From an uncultured Pelagibacteraceae bacterium (GTDB lineage: Bacteria; Pseudomonadota; Alphaproteobacteria; Pelagibacterales; Pelagibacteraceae), in the NCBI GenBank assembly GCA_902599665.1, contig CACKGK010000004.1, positions 1-64,000 on the forward strand: a DNA stretch of 64,000 bases, in the 5' to 3' direction. Positions 43,028 through 52,129 of this stretch are shown one piece after another. How positions within the stretch are numbered: the first letter of the stretch is position 1; every line of letters starts with the position of its first letter. The notes under the pieces are model-generated. The model saw only the letters and a program-made list of their open reading frames with translations. It did no database searches and was not told the DNA's origin. The position numbers and the translations under genes were made by a program.

Positions 43028-44041
43028 ATGAAAAAAAAAATAATTGGTTTTGTTATAGGAATTTTTTCCTTAAGCATTATTAGTACGGCATCTGCTACCG
43101 AATTAAAGTTAGCAACTTTTGAACCACCAAAAGCATTTATAGCAAGTAAGATTTTAGCTGCTTGGGCAGATAAAGTTAACAAATGTTCAAATGGTGCTTT
43201 AAACGTGAAAATGTATGCAGGAGGAGTATTAGGAAGTCCTCCCAAACAATACGATATAGTAACTTCAGGAGTTGCAGATATATCTTGGACAGTTCTTGGA
43301 TATATTGGTGGTCAATTTCCTTTGAGTTCAGTTGTAGAACTACCATTCTTAACTAAAACTTCAAAAGCTGGATCTAGAGCTTTAAATACTCTTTTTGAAG
43401 AAGGTTACCTAGATAAAGAAATGGCAGGAATTAAACTAATAGGACTCCATTCGAATCCAGGATACCAAATCCATATGAAGGATACAAAAGTAGTTAAGCC
43501 TGAAGACTTCAAAGGTAAAAAAATGAGAGTTCCAAGCAAAATAGCTGGAACTATCCTTAAAACTTTAGGAGCAACTGGGGTTAAAGTACCAGCTCCAGGA
43601 ACTTCAGAAGCTTTAAATAAAGGTGTTATAGACGGTACACCTTTCCCATACACTGCGATTGGTTCATTTAGATTATTTGATGTTACTAAATATCATACTG
43701 AAGTTAACATTACTAATGCTACTTTTGGATTAATAATGAATGAAGGTAAATATAACGGTCTTTCTTCAGCAGCAAAAGGATGTGTTGATAAACATTCAGG
43801 TCAATGGTTTGGCGATTGGGCATCTAATTTAATTGATACTCAGAATGCCAAAATGAGAGTTCAAGTAGAAAATACTCCAGGACACGAGATAACTGTTGCA
43901 TCTGACGCAGTATTAGCTGAATACAAAAAAATATTAGCTCCAATCGAATCAGACTGGTTAGCAGAAATGAAAGGCAAAGGTCTTGATGGAGATGCCGTAT
44001 TAAAAAGAGCAAGAGAAGTAATTTCTAAAATAGACGGTTAA
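43028..44041 (+). CDS. dctP: TRAP substrate-binding protein (DctP), second system
   Basis: A 337-residue periplasmic binding protein with signal peptide (ending near TASATELK). Family features are the start of the mature domain LATFEPPKAFIASKI, the FKGKKMRVPSKIAG segment with the conserved Arg, and the GTSEALNKGVIDGTPFP loop. A GAGGGGA ribosome site precedes the ATG. It belongs to the divergent dctQM pair upstream. A hairpin follows the stop codon. Confidence 0.92.
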   Translation: MKKKIIGFVIGIFSLSIISTASATELKLATFEPPKAFIASKILAAWADKVNKCSNGALNVKMYAGGVLGSPPKQYDIVTSGVADISWTVLGYIGGQFPLSSVVELPFLTKTSKAGSRALNTLFEEGYLDKEMAGIKLIGLHSNPGYQIHMKDTKVVKPEDFKGKKMRVPSKIAGTILKTLGATGVKVPAPGTSEALNKGVIDGTPFPYTAIGSFRLFDVTKYHTEVNITNATFGLIMNEGKYNGLSSAAKGCVDKHSGQWFGDWASNLIDTQNAKMRVQVENTPGHEITVASDAVLAEYKKILAPIESDWLAEMKGKGLDGDAVLKRAREVISKIDG

Positions 44042-44051
44042 TAATCAATTC

Positions 44052-44080
44052 GAGCCCGCTAATTTCATAGCGGGCTCTTT
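44052..44080 (+). terminator. Hairpin after dctP, probable (partial) terminator
   Basis: GAGCCCGCT (44052-44060) pairs perfectly with 44069-44077 across an 8 nt loop; only a short TTT follows. It could end most dctP transcripts while letting some read into the dioxygenase gene 22 bp on. Confidence 0.75.
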
Positions 44081-44102
44081 CAAAATTAAGTATAATAGTA
44101 AA

Positions 44103-45074
44103 ATGGCAGTAAAAGCTTTAAGTTATATTGGAGTTAATTCAGATAAATTTGAGGATTGGTCAGAATATTCTCAAAAATACCTTGGTATGCAACAGATGGA
44201 CCGAGGAAAAAAAATTCTATCTTTTAGAATGGATGACCAAAAACAAAGGTTAACAATTACTGGTGATAAAGGAGATGGATTAGGGTTTTTAGGATGGGAA
44301 GTTGAGACAAAGGAAGATCTTCAAAACTTTGCAAGTAAATTAGAAGAAAATAAAATAGCAGTAAATCATGGAAAGACTTCTCTTGCTGACAAACGTTTTG
44401 TTGAAGATTTAATATATTTTAACGACCCACAAGGCAATCGTATTGAACTTGTATATAATCCTATGTTAGATACAGATCCTTTTAAACCAGGTAGGCCAAT
44501 TTCAGGATTTAAGACTGGGGCACTGGGGATGGGACATGCAGTTGTGCATGTTAAAAAAATTGATGATTTAATTCCTTTTTATAGAGATGTAATGGGATTT
44601 AAGGTTAGTGATTATAGTCATACTCCAATATCCCTATGCTTTTTCCACGTTAATGGCAGACATCATAGTTTAGCTCTATTTGGCTCAGGCAGAACTGGTT
44701 TCCATCATTTTATGGTTGAATACAATAACTTAGACGATGTAGGTCAAGGCTATGATTTGTTGCAATACAAGGATAATGCAATTGCTTATACAATGGGACG
44801 ACATACCAATGATTATATGACTTCATTTTATTCAATTACACCTTCAGGATTTTTTATTGAAAATGGATGGGGTGGGAGGATTATTAATCCAGACACATGG
44901 GAGCCAATTGAAACATTTGAGGGGCCTAGTTTTTGGGGGCACGAGAGGCTTTATTTACCCGATAATGAGAGAATGAAATTTAGAAATAAAAGACTTGAAA
45001 CTGCTTCACAAGGAAAACAAGCTCCATTGTTAATTGATTGTCCTTGGTTATATTCAAACTTAAAAAAAAAATAA
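44103..45074 (+). CDS. VOC-fold extradiol ring-cleavage dioxygenase
   Basis: A 323-residue two-domain type I extradiol dioxygenase, like 2,3-dihydroxybiphenyl 1,2-dioxygenase. The iron ligands are visible in the second domain: His145 (GMGHAVVH), His201 or 202 (TGFHHFMVEY) and Glu253 (FFIENGWGG); the active-site His234 in MGRHTNDYMTSFY is also present. It would open a catechol ring next to the two hydroxyls. It is followed after 15 bp by a hydroxylase gene. Confidence 0.88.
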   Translation: MAVKALSYIGVNSDKFEDWSEYSQKYLGMQQMDRGKKILSFRMDDQKQRLTITGDKGDGLGFLGWEVETKEDLQNFASKLEENKIAVNHGKTSLADKRFVEDLIYFNDPQGNRIELVYNPMLDTDPFKPGRPISGFKTGALGMGHAVVHVKKIDDLIPFYRDVMGFKVSDYSHTPISLCFFHVNGRHHSLALFGSGRTGFHHFMVEYNNLDDVGQGYDLLQYKDNAIAYTMGRHTNDYMTSFYSITPSGFFIENGWGGRIINPDTWEPIETFEGPSFWGHERLYLPDNERMKFRNKRLETASQGKQAPLLIDCPWLYSNLKKK

Positions 45075-45089
45075 TTTTTAAAAATATCA

Positions 45090-46550
45090 ATGAAAGAATT
45101 TGATGTTACAATAGTAGGATTAGGACCTGCGGGAGGGACTTTAGCAAACCTTCTGGCAATGCATGACTTTTCAATTTTAATTCTTGACAGAGAAAAAAGT
45201 TTTTATCCACTGCCTAGAGCTGTTCATTTTGATGACGAAATTATGAGAGTATTTCAAACAATAGGTATTACAAAAGAATTTTTGAAACACACTATAATTA
45301 ATAAAGGTACCAAATTCGTTAATTCTAAAGATAAGGTAATATTAGATTGGCCAAGACCAAAAAAAATTACAGATAATGGATGGTATCCAAGCTATAGATT
45401 TCATCAACCAGATCTAGAAAAAAAACTTAGAAAAAAATTAAAAAATTATAAAAAAGTTTCAATAGAACAAAATTCTGAAGTTATAAAAATTAAAAATTCT
45501 AAAGATCATGTTGATACAACTTATTTAAATATAAATAATCATAAAGAGCATCTAGTGAGGTCGAAATATGTAATTGGTTGTGATGGTGCTAATTCTATAA
45601 CTAGAAAACAAATGAAAACAAAAATGGATAATTTAGGTTTTACTCAAAAATGGGCGGTAGTTGATCTAATATTGAAAAAGAAAAAAAATAATTTACCGGA
45701 CAGAACAATTCAATATTCGAATCCAAGACAACCAGCAACGTATTGTAGAAATGTTGGTAGACGTAGAAGATGGGAATTTGCAATTAAGAAAAATCATAGT
45801 GATAAAAAAGTTTTATCAGAAAATTATATTTGGAATTTTCTAAAACCTTGGCTAAATAAAAGTGATGCAATTATTGAGAGAAAAACAATTTATACATTTG
45901 AATCTGCTATTGCTAGAAAATGGCGAAAAGGTAGAGTTTTTATAGCTGGTGATGCCGCTCATTTAATGCCACCATTTATGGGTCAAGGAATGTGTGCTGG
46001 AATTAGGGATGCATCAAATTTAGCATGGAAAATTGCCACCTGTATAAGAAATAAATTAAATGAAACACTTTTAAACACATATCAATCAGAAAGGTCACTC
46101 AATGTTAAAGAATATATTGAAACTACTATGAGGATGGGAGAATTTGTAAATGCTGTCGAGTCCATTCAAATAACTGACAATATAAAGTCTGATAACAAAG
46201 GCGTTAAAAGTATGCAGTCAATTAAGCCTAAACTAGGTAAAGGTTTAGGCAACCTAAAGGATAAAAATAGAGGAAAAACTTTTCCTCAATTCAAACTTAA
46301 TAATAATAAAAACCTAGATGATTTTTTTTCAAAAAAAGGAATGATGATTTTATCTTCAGTAATAAATCCCAAAAACTCAAAAAATTACTCTTTATTGAGA
46401 GCAAAGAATTTGAGCAATGTATCAAAATATTTAAAAAATATTAATTCAAAAGCTATTTTAGTAAGACCAGATAGATTTATTTTAGCTTCAGCTAGATCAA
46501 ATAAAGAAGTTAGCTTATTATTAAAAAAATATTCTTCGATTTTACGATAA
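45090..46550 (+). CDS. FAD-dependent aromatic hydroxylase (MhpA-like)
   Basis: A 486-residue flavoprotein monooxygenase. The three class A motifs are present: the N-terminal VGLGPAGGTLANLLA dinucleotide fold, the GCDGANSITRK segment near 165, and VFIAGDAAHLMPPFMGQGMC near 290. It resembles 3-(3-hydroxyphenyl)propionate hydroxylase, which makes the catechol that the neighbouring dioxygenase would cleave. The last part carries the thioredoxin-like C-terminal domain typical of phenol-type hydroxylases. It overlaps convergent BKACE by 9 bp. Confidence 0.85.
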   Translation: MKEFDVTIVGLGPAGGTLANLLAMHDFSILILDREKSFYPLPRAVHFDDEIMRVFQTIGITKEFLKHTIINKGTKFVNSKDKVILDWPRPKKITDNGWYPSYRFHQPDLEKKLRKKLKNYKKVSIEQNSEVIKIKNSKDHVDTTYLNINNHKEHLVRSKYVIGCDGANSITRKQMKTKMDNLGFTQKWAVVDLILKKKKNNLPDRTIQYSNPRQPATYCRNVGRRRRWEFAIKKNHSDKKVLSENYIWNFLKPWLNKSDAIIERKTIYTFESAIARKWRKGRVFIAGDAAHLMPPFMGQGMCAGIRDASNLAWKIATCIRNKLNETLLNTYQSERSLNVKEYIETTMRMGEFVNAVESIQITDNIKSDNKGVKSMQSIKPKLGKGLGNLKDKNRGKTFPQFKLNNNKNLDDFFSKKGMMILSSVINPKNSKNYSLLRAKNLSNVSKYLKNINSKAILVRPDRFILASARSNKEVSLLLKKYSSILR

Positions 46551-47327
46551 CTTGAACATTTCATTTACAGCTAATATTTTTGAATGATTGTTTGGAGCAA
46601 TTTCTCCATTCGGCATATATAAGGAATTTTCAAATCCTACTCTAATTTTACCACCTAGGCTTATAGCTTTTTCTAAACAAATCATTTCTTCTTTTGCAAA
46701 AGCGCATATTGACCAATCTAAATTAACATTATTATCTTTCATTACTTTTAAGAATTCTGGAATTTTTTCTGGATAACTAATTTTACCTGTGTAATGACCA
46801 ATTACAAATAAACACCAAGCTCCTTCAATTGGAATTTCTGCTTTATTTAAAAGGTTCACTAATAAGTCTACATCCTGTGGATTATACAAAATATGCTGTA
46901 TTTTAGTTCCTGCTTCTGTCAAATATTTATATAATTTTATATCTTCCTCGTTTGGGTTTCTGGAAGGTATTAATTCAGCTGTACCAATTGATGTCCCTGG
47001 AGGAGTTACATCATATGCAAGTTTCCTCATTTCTTCAGGAGAATATTTTCCGACTGCTTCAGTAGTGACCTGAATATGCATTTTAGGAACCTGGTACTCT
47101 AATTCATTTAATGCTTCTTTATATAATCCAGCATCCAAAACATGTTCTCCTTTATTATTTCTTACATGTAGATGAATAGCTCCTGCTCCAGCTTTAAAAC
47201 AGTTTTTAGCAACTTCAACAGTTTCCTTAATTGTTAAGGGAACTTCTGGGTGATCTTTCTTGACTTTTCTTGCTCCATTTGGAGCTACCATTAAGTTTGG
47301 TAATTTATCTGGTTGAAAAAAAGACAT
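46542..47327 (-). CDS. BKACE-family beta-keto acid cleavage enzyme (DUF849)
   Basis: A 261-residue zinc TIM-barrel enzyme that cleaves a beta-keto acid with acetyl-CoA. The zinc motif HLH is in AGAIHLHVRN near residue 48, and the MHIQVTTEAVG and RVGFENSLYMPNG segments are typical (the latter with the conserved Glu). It is shorter than the common length near 300. The substrate could be 3-keto-5-aminohexanoate or another beta-keto acid such as one from aromatic breakdown. Confidence 0.87.
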   Translation of the reverse strand: MSFFQPDKLPNLMVAPNGARKVKKDHPEVPLTIKETVEVAKNCFKAGAGAIHLHVRNNKGEHVLDAGLYKEALNELEYQVPKMHIQVTTEAVGKYSPEEMRKLAYDVTPPGTSIGTAELIPSRNPNEEDIKLYKYLTEAGTKIQHILYNPQDVDLLVNLLNKAEIPIEGAWCLFVIGHYTGKISYPEKIPEFLKVMKDNNVNLDWSICAFAKEEMICLEKAISLGGKIRVGFENSLYMPNGEIAPNNHSKILAVNEMFKLS

Positions 47328-47372
47328 AAATTCAATCTAATAAAAATTAAAAAACTAGTATACTTAAATAAT

Positions 47373-48002
47373 ATGAATTCATCAAAAAAAGAAGTTATTA
47401 AATTTGCCAAAATGCTTAACGATAAAAAACTATCAGCATTAAGATCTGGTAATATTTCATTAAGATATAAAAATGGTTTTTTAATAACTCCTTCAGGACA
47501 AAAATACTCTTCATTAAAAGCAAAGGATATTGTTTTTATAAACCTTCATGGAGATTATAATAAACATCAAAAACCATCATCTGAATGGAGATTTCATCAA
47601 GATATATATATTTCAAAAAAAAAAGCTAAAGCGATTGTTCATTCTCACTCTATAAATGCAACAGCATTATCAACTCACAAGAAGAAAATACCTCCATTTC
47701 ACTATATGGTGGCTTTAGCAGGGGGTATAGATATAAAGTGTGCAAAGTATGCAACTTATGGAACTCGAGAGTTGTCAAAAAATATTCTTAAAGCCTTAAA
47801 AAATAGATCAGCATGTTTAATAGCAAATCATGGACAAATTGCATTTGGAAGAAGTCTAGAGGATGCATTTGAACTTGCCGAGGAAGTTGACAATCTTGCC
47901 AAACAATATATCAAAGCTCTTGTTTTAGGGCAGCCAAAACTTTTAAGTTTAAATGAAATGAAAAAAGTTTTATCTAAAAGTAAAACGTATAAAAGAACTT
48001 AG
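47373..48002 (+). CDS. Class II aldolase/adducin-family protein
   Basis: A 209-residue zinc enzyme of the fuculose-phosphate aldolase fold. Zinc histidines are in VHSHSINATALSTH near residue 90-103 and IANHGQIAFG near 150; SGNISLRYKNGFLITPSG is the substrate phosphate region. The start MNSSKKEV is chosen because an earlier ATG overlaps the divergent BKACE gene. Candidate substrates are methylthioribulose-1-phosphate and sugar phosphates. Confidence 0.85.
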   Translation: MNSSKKEVIKFAKMLNDKKLSALRSGNISLRYKNGFLITPSGQKYSSLKAKDIVFINLHGDYNKHQKPSSEWRFHQDIYISKKKAKAIVHSHSINATALSTHKKKIPPFHYMVALAGGIDIKCAKYATYGTRELSKNILKALKNRSACLIANHGQIAFGRSLEDAFELAEEVDNLAKQYIKALVLGQPKLLSLNEMKKVLSKSKTYKRT

Positions 48003-48003
48003 T

Positions 48004-49047
48004 ATGAATACAAAAGTTGGTGAACATATTACACTTGATATTATAGGCACTAATAAAGAGTATGATCCCGTTTTTTTTGAAAAATTAGTTTACAAGATTG
48101 CAAAAATTGCAAAAGTAACAGTATTAGAAATATCTAAATATAAATTTGAACCACAGGGATTTACTCTAGTTGCGCTTCTTGCTGAAAGTCACATCAGTTT
48201 TCATACCTTTCCCGAAAAAGGTATTATTAGTTTTGACTTTTTTACATGTGCAAAAATTTCACCATCAGTAGCAATAAATGTAATTAAAGAAGAAATTGAA
48301 CATAGTAGAATAGTTAAAAAAGAATTTAATAGAGATACAGTTGATCTTTATCATGACATTTATAGCTCGCCAGGTTTAAAAAAATCATATGTAGTAAATA
48401 AAGTGTTAGAAAATTTTAAATCAAATGTTGGACAGCATATTGAAATATTAGAATTAGAACAATTTGGAAAAGCATTATTTATAGATAATGAAATTCAAGT
48501 AGCTGAAAAAGATGAACATCTTTATAGCTCTACTTTTGTTAATGCTGGATTAGATTTGAACTCTAATAAGGATAAAGCTGCAATAATTGGTGGAGGTGAT
48601 GGAGGCGTGGCTAGAGAATGTATATCTAAAAATTTTGGTTTTATTGATTGGTATGAATTAGACCCAGAAGTCGTAGATGTATGTGATAAACATCTTGGTA
48701 AAATTGGTGATAAAGCAACTGAAAAAAATTCAGTAAAATGTGTTTGGGGAGATGCATTTGAAAGCATCAAATCAGTCAAAGATGATACATATGATCAGAT
48801 ATTTGTTGATCTAAATGATGATCAATATTGCATAGATTTGGCTTCTAAAAATATGCATTCACTTGTGAGAATTTTAAAACCGAAAGGAGTTATTACTACA
48901 CAAGTTGGCAGCCAAGATAAAAAACCGAAACAAGTTGAAAGTTGGCTAAATGTATTCAATGAAAATTTTGGGAATACAAAACTATCAAGAGTTTATATCC
49001 CAAGCTTTGATTGTTCTTGGAATTTCTCATCATCTATAAATCATTAA
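48004..49047 (+). CDS. speDE: S-adenosylmethionine decarboxylase / spermidine synthase fusion
   Basis: A 347-residue two-domain protein. Residues 1-118 are a bacterial AdoMet decarboxylase with the ESHISFHTFPE motif; Ser62 after Glu61 would become the pyruvoyl group. Residues 120-347 are a spermidine-synthase-like aminopropyltransferase with GGGDGG at 196-201 and Asp269/Asp272 (VDLNDD, normally D-S-T-D-P). The putrescine-side motif DE-x-x-Y-x-E is changed (DEHLYSST), and the C-terminus is short, so the amine acceptor may differ. Fusion would pass decarboxylated AdoMet directly between sites. Confidence 0.88.
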   Translation: MNTKVGEHITLDIIGTNKEYDPVFFEKLVYKIAKIAKVTVLEISKYKFEPQGFTLVALLAESHISFHTFPEKGIISFDFFTCAKISPSVAINVIKEEIEHSRIVKKEFNRDTVDLYHDIYSSPGLKKSYVVNKVLENFKSNVGQHIEILELEQFGKALFIDNEIQVAEKDEHLYSSTFVNAGLDLNSNKDKAAIIGGGDGGVARECISKNFGFIDWYELDPEVVDVCDKHLGKIGDKATEKNSVKCVWGDAFESIKSVKDDTYDQIFVDLNDDQYCIDLASKNMHSLVRILKPKGVITTQVGSQDKKPKQVESWLNVFNENFGNTKLSRVYIPSFDCSWNFSSSINH

Positions 49048-49105
49048 TTTTCTTTTTAATTACTAAAATTTGTGAAATAATATTATTTAATATTTTGGAG
49101 GTGAA

Positions 49106-49933
49106 ATGAGTAAAATAACTAAATTTGGATTAGGATTATTAATATCTTTATTGTTAACTTTGGGTGCTAATGCTGGCTCAATAAAGATTGGAACAGAGGG
49201 AGCTTATCCCCCTTGGAATTCTAAAGATGCATCAGGAAAACTTATTGGTTTTGAAGTAGAGTTAGCTAATGCACTGTGTGAGATAATGAAACATAATTGC
49301 ACAATTGTAGAGCAAGATTGGGATGGGATGATTCCTGCTCTGACTTCAAAGAAATTTGATGCAATAATGGCAGGCATGTCGATTACTGCAGAAAGAATGA
49401 AAACTATTAACTTCTCACAAGGTTATGCAGATGAGGTAGCATCATTAGCCGTAATGAAAGGTTCAATTATTGCAAATATGAATACACCTGCAGGAATAAA
49501 TTTAAGTATTGGTGGATCAGATGTTGATAAGGCACTTAAGACTATAAGCAGTTCTTTATCAGGGAAAACAGTATGTACACAAATAGGAACCATACATCAA
49601 AACTTTTTAGAGTCCGGAGATGTTGGCAAGATTAATCTTAAAACTTACAAAACTCAAGACGAAGTTAACCTAGATTTAACAAATGGTAGATGCGACGTTG
49701 CTTTAGCTGCAGCATCTTCTTTTGATGATTATGCAAAGAAATCAGGTGAGGCAGTTGTTTTAACTGGCCCTACTTTTTCTGGTGGAGCATTTGGAAATGG
49801 TGTTGGAGTAGGAATCAGAAAAGGAGATTCTAAACTTCTTAATGATTTTAATGCAGCAATTGATAAAGCAAGAGATGAAGGAATTATAAGCAAACTAGCC
49901 ATTAAATGGTTCGGTTTCGATTCTTCTATGTAA
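49106..49933 (+). CDS. Periplasmic amino-acid-binding protein, ABC family 3
   Basis: A 275-residue solute-binding protein with signal peptide (cut near ANAGSIK). The mature start IKIGTEGAYPPWNSKDASGKLIGFE and AIMAGMSITAERMKTINFS are typical of Lys/Arg/ornithine-binding proteins (ArgT/OccT group). A GGAGGTG ribosome site is strong. It is the first gene of an ABC operon and is followed by a perfect hairpin. Confidence 0.9.
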   Translation: MSKITKFGLGLLISLLLTLGANAGSIKIGTEGAYPPWNSKDASGKLIGFEVELANALCEIMKHNCTIVEQDWDGMIPALTSKKFDAIMAGMSITAERMKTINFSQGYADEVASLAVMKGSIIANMNTPAGINLSIGGSDVDKALKTISSSLSGKTVCTQIGTIHQNFLESGDVGKINLKTYKTQDEVNLDLTNGRCDVALAAASSFDDYAKKSGEAVVLTGPTFSGGAFGNGVGVGIRKGDSKLLNDFNAAIDKARDEGIISKLAIKWFGFDSSM

Positions 49934-49947
49934 ATTATTTTAGATAT

Positions 49948-49970
49948 GGCGACTATAATATATAGTCGCC
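49948..49970 (+). promoter_or_regulatory. Perfect 10 bp hairpin between binding protein and permease genes
   Basis: GGCGACTATA (49948-49957), 3 nt loop, and its exact complement (49961-49970). No T run follows, so it is more likely an mRNA-stabilising element for the upstream binding-protein message, or it limits initiation at the permease ATG 7 bp on. It is the only GC-containing strong stem in this operon. Confidence 0.75.
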
Positions 49971-49977
49971 AGTCTAT

Positions 49978-50670
49978 ATGGAACTTCTATCATTTGGAGA
50001 TAATGGTTGGGGAGATGAGCTTTTCTTTGCAACCCTAATGACAATTGCTGTTTCAATTACAGCAATGGCAATTGGGTTTTTATTCGCTTTAATTTTTACT
50101 CCATTAAAATTATCTAAAAATAAAACATTAAATTTTATTGGTAATTGTTACACTACAATTATTAGAGGCGTTCCAGAACTATTAGTAATTTATCTATTAT
50201 TTTTTGGTGGTACAGGAGCTGCTATGTATGTAGCATCCATTTTTGGATACGATGGTTATATCGAGATAAACTCATTTATAACAGGTGCTCTTGCAATAGG
50301 AATTATATCAGGAGCATATTCTACAGAAGTTTTTAGGGGTGCAATATTATCAATTGATAAAGGTCAATTTGAAGCCTCAAAAGTTTTAGGAATAAAAAAA
50401 AGTATTCAATTTTACAAAATTATTTTACCGCAAATGTTGAGGCTATCAATTCCAAACCTTAGCAATGTTTGGCAAATAACTTTAAAAGATACTTCTTTAA
50501 TTTCTGTAACAGGATTAGTGGAGATAATGAGGCAATCTTATATTGCCGCTGGTTCAACTAGAGACCCTTTATTTTTTTATTCAGTGGCAGCAGTCATATA
50601 TTTAATGCTTACCTTCTTAAGTATGAAATTAATTAATAAATTAGAAGTAAAATATAGTAAAGGATACTGA
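49978..50670 (+). CDS. ABC amino-acid permease (HisQ/OccQ type)
   Basis: A 230-residue permease with five helices. The coupling motif EASKVLGIKKSIQFYKIILPQM lies near residue 130, and the start has the TIIRGVPELLVIYLLFF pattern of polar-amino-acid systems. It overlaps the second permease by one base. Confidence 0.9.
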   Translation: MELLSFGDNGWGDELFFATLMTIAVSITAMAIGFLFALIFTPLKLSKNKTLNFIGNCYTTIIRGVPELLVIYLLFFGGTGAAMYVASIFGYDGYIEINSFITGALAIGIISGAYSTEVFRGAILSIDKGQFEASKVLGIKKSIQFYKIILPQMLRLSIPNLSNVWQITLKDTSLISVTGLVEIMRQSYIAAGSTRDPLFFYSVAAVIYLMLTFLSMKLINKLEVKYSKGY

Positions 50671-51347
50671 TGGATATAAATTTAATGATTAGCATCTTCC
50701 CCAACTTGATAAGTGGTGCAGCTATCACTCTTCAACTTTTAGTAACTTCAATGTTTTTTGGATTAATAATAGGTTTTTTTTTTGCAATTTTAAGAATTAA
50801 TAAAAATTCAATAATTAATAAGTTTGCTTATGGCTATTCTTATTTTTTTAGAGGAACACCTCTACTTGTTCAATTATATTTAATATATTATGGATTAGCT
50901 AACATAGAGTTATTAAGAAATTCATTTTTTTGGGTAATAATAAAGGAACCATATTGGTGTGCAATAATTGCATTTTCTTTAAATACAGGAGCTTATACAT
51001 CTGAAATATTGAGATCAGCATTTCAGACAATTAAAAAAGGTTATATTGAGGCAGCTAAAAGTTTAGGTGTAACAAAAAAAATAACGTTTTACAGAATTCA
51101 ATTACCTATAGCCATAAAACAGTCACTTCCAGCCTATGGAAATGAAATAATATTAATGCTGAAAGGCACTTCACTTGCAAGCGTTATAACCATCATGGAT
51201 TTAATGGGTGAAGCTAGAAAAGTAAATGTTTTAACTTTTAAGCCTTTTGAAGCATTTATAACTGCAGGAATTATTTACTTATTTATTACATTTATAATTC
51301 ACAATATTATAAAATATTTTGAAAAAAAATATGGATTTCAAACATGA
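50670..51347 (+). CDS. ABC amino-acid permease (HisM/OccM type)
   Basis: A 225-residue permease, pair of the previous one: FFRGTPLLVQLYLIYYG early and the coupling loop EAAKSLGVTKKITFYRIQLP near residue 130. It overlaps the nitrilase gene by 4 nt. No ATPase gene follows, so the system must borrow a subunit made elsewhere. Confidence 0.9.
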   Translation: MDINLMISIFPNLISGAAITLQLLVTSMFFGLIIGFFFAILRINKNSIINKFAYGYSYFFRGTPLLVQLYLIYYGLANIELLRNSFFWVIIKEPYWCAIIAFSLNTGAYTSEILRSAFQTIKKGYIEAAKSLGVTKKITFYRIQLPIAIKQSLPAYGNEIILMLKGTSLASVITIMDLMGEARKVNVLTFKPFEAFITAGIIYLFITFIIHNIIKYFEKKYGFQT

Positions 51348-52129
51348 AAGTAGCCTGTATTCAGTTATCTAGTGGGGAAGATTATAATAAAAATTTAAAA
51401 GATATTGTAAAATATATTAATCAAGCAATTACAAATAAAGCAGACTTAATAATTACACCAGAAACTTCATCATTGATGTCTGCTGACAAAAATAATTTAT
51501 TTAAATATTCATATGAAATGAAACATGATCCAATAATAAAAAAAGTAAAATTTTTGGCCAAAACAAATAAGAAATGGATACTTCTTGGTTCAATGTGTAT
51601 TAAAGAAAAAAGCAAATTAAGAAATAGATCTATTCTTATTGGACCTACTGGTAAAATAAATACCTATTACGATAAAATAAATATGTTTGATGTTAAAGTT
51701 TCAAAAAAAGAACAACATAAAGAAAGCAAAGTATTTAAGGCAGGTAAAAAATTGGTATCAGCTAAATTACCCTGGGGAAAAATAGGTCTTTCAATATGTT
51801 ATGATTTAAGATTTCCAGAACTTTATAGAAACTTATCAAAAAGAAATCTAAGTTTTATAACTGTTCCATCTGCATTTACTAAAACAACTGGTCAAAGACA
51901 TTGGTTGACTTTATTAAAAGCAAGAGCTATAGAAAATTTTTGTTATATTTTCGCTCCTAATCAAACTGGAAAAAATACGATTAAAAGAGAAACTTTTGGA
52001 CATACGGTTATTATTTCACCCGATGGTAAAATAATGGCGCTCAAGAAATTTGGAAAAGGAATTATCTATTCAAATATAAAGCCAAAAATAGCTATGGATT
52101 TGAGAAAAGTTATCCCTAGTATGCTTTAA
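51344..52129 (+). CDS. Nitrilase-superfamily amidase (carbon-nitrogen hydrolase)
   Basis: A 261-residue enzyme with the catalytic triad Glu40 (IITPETSS), Lys111 (TYYDKINMF) and Cys152 (LSICYDLRFPELYR). This pattern is closest to Nit1/Nit2-type omega-amidases and deaminated-glutathione amidase. Coupling to an amino-acid ABC system suggests it works on an amide made from, or taken up as, an amino acid. Exact substrate unknown. Confidence 0.88.
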   Translation: MKVACIQLSSGEDYNKNLKDIVKYINQAITNKADLIITPETSSLMSADKNNLFKYSYEMKHDPIIKKVKFLAKTNKKWILLGSMCIKEKSKLRNRSILIGPTGKINTYYDKINMFDVKVSKKEQHKESKVFKAGKKLVSAKLPWGKIGLSICYDLRFPELYRNLSKRNLSFITVPSAFTKTTGQRHWLTLLKARAIENFCYIFAPNQTGKNTIKRETFGHTVIISPDGKIMALKKFGKGIIYSNIKPKIAMDLRKVIPSML

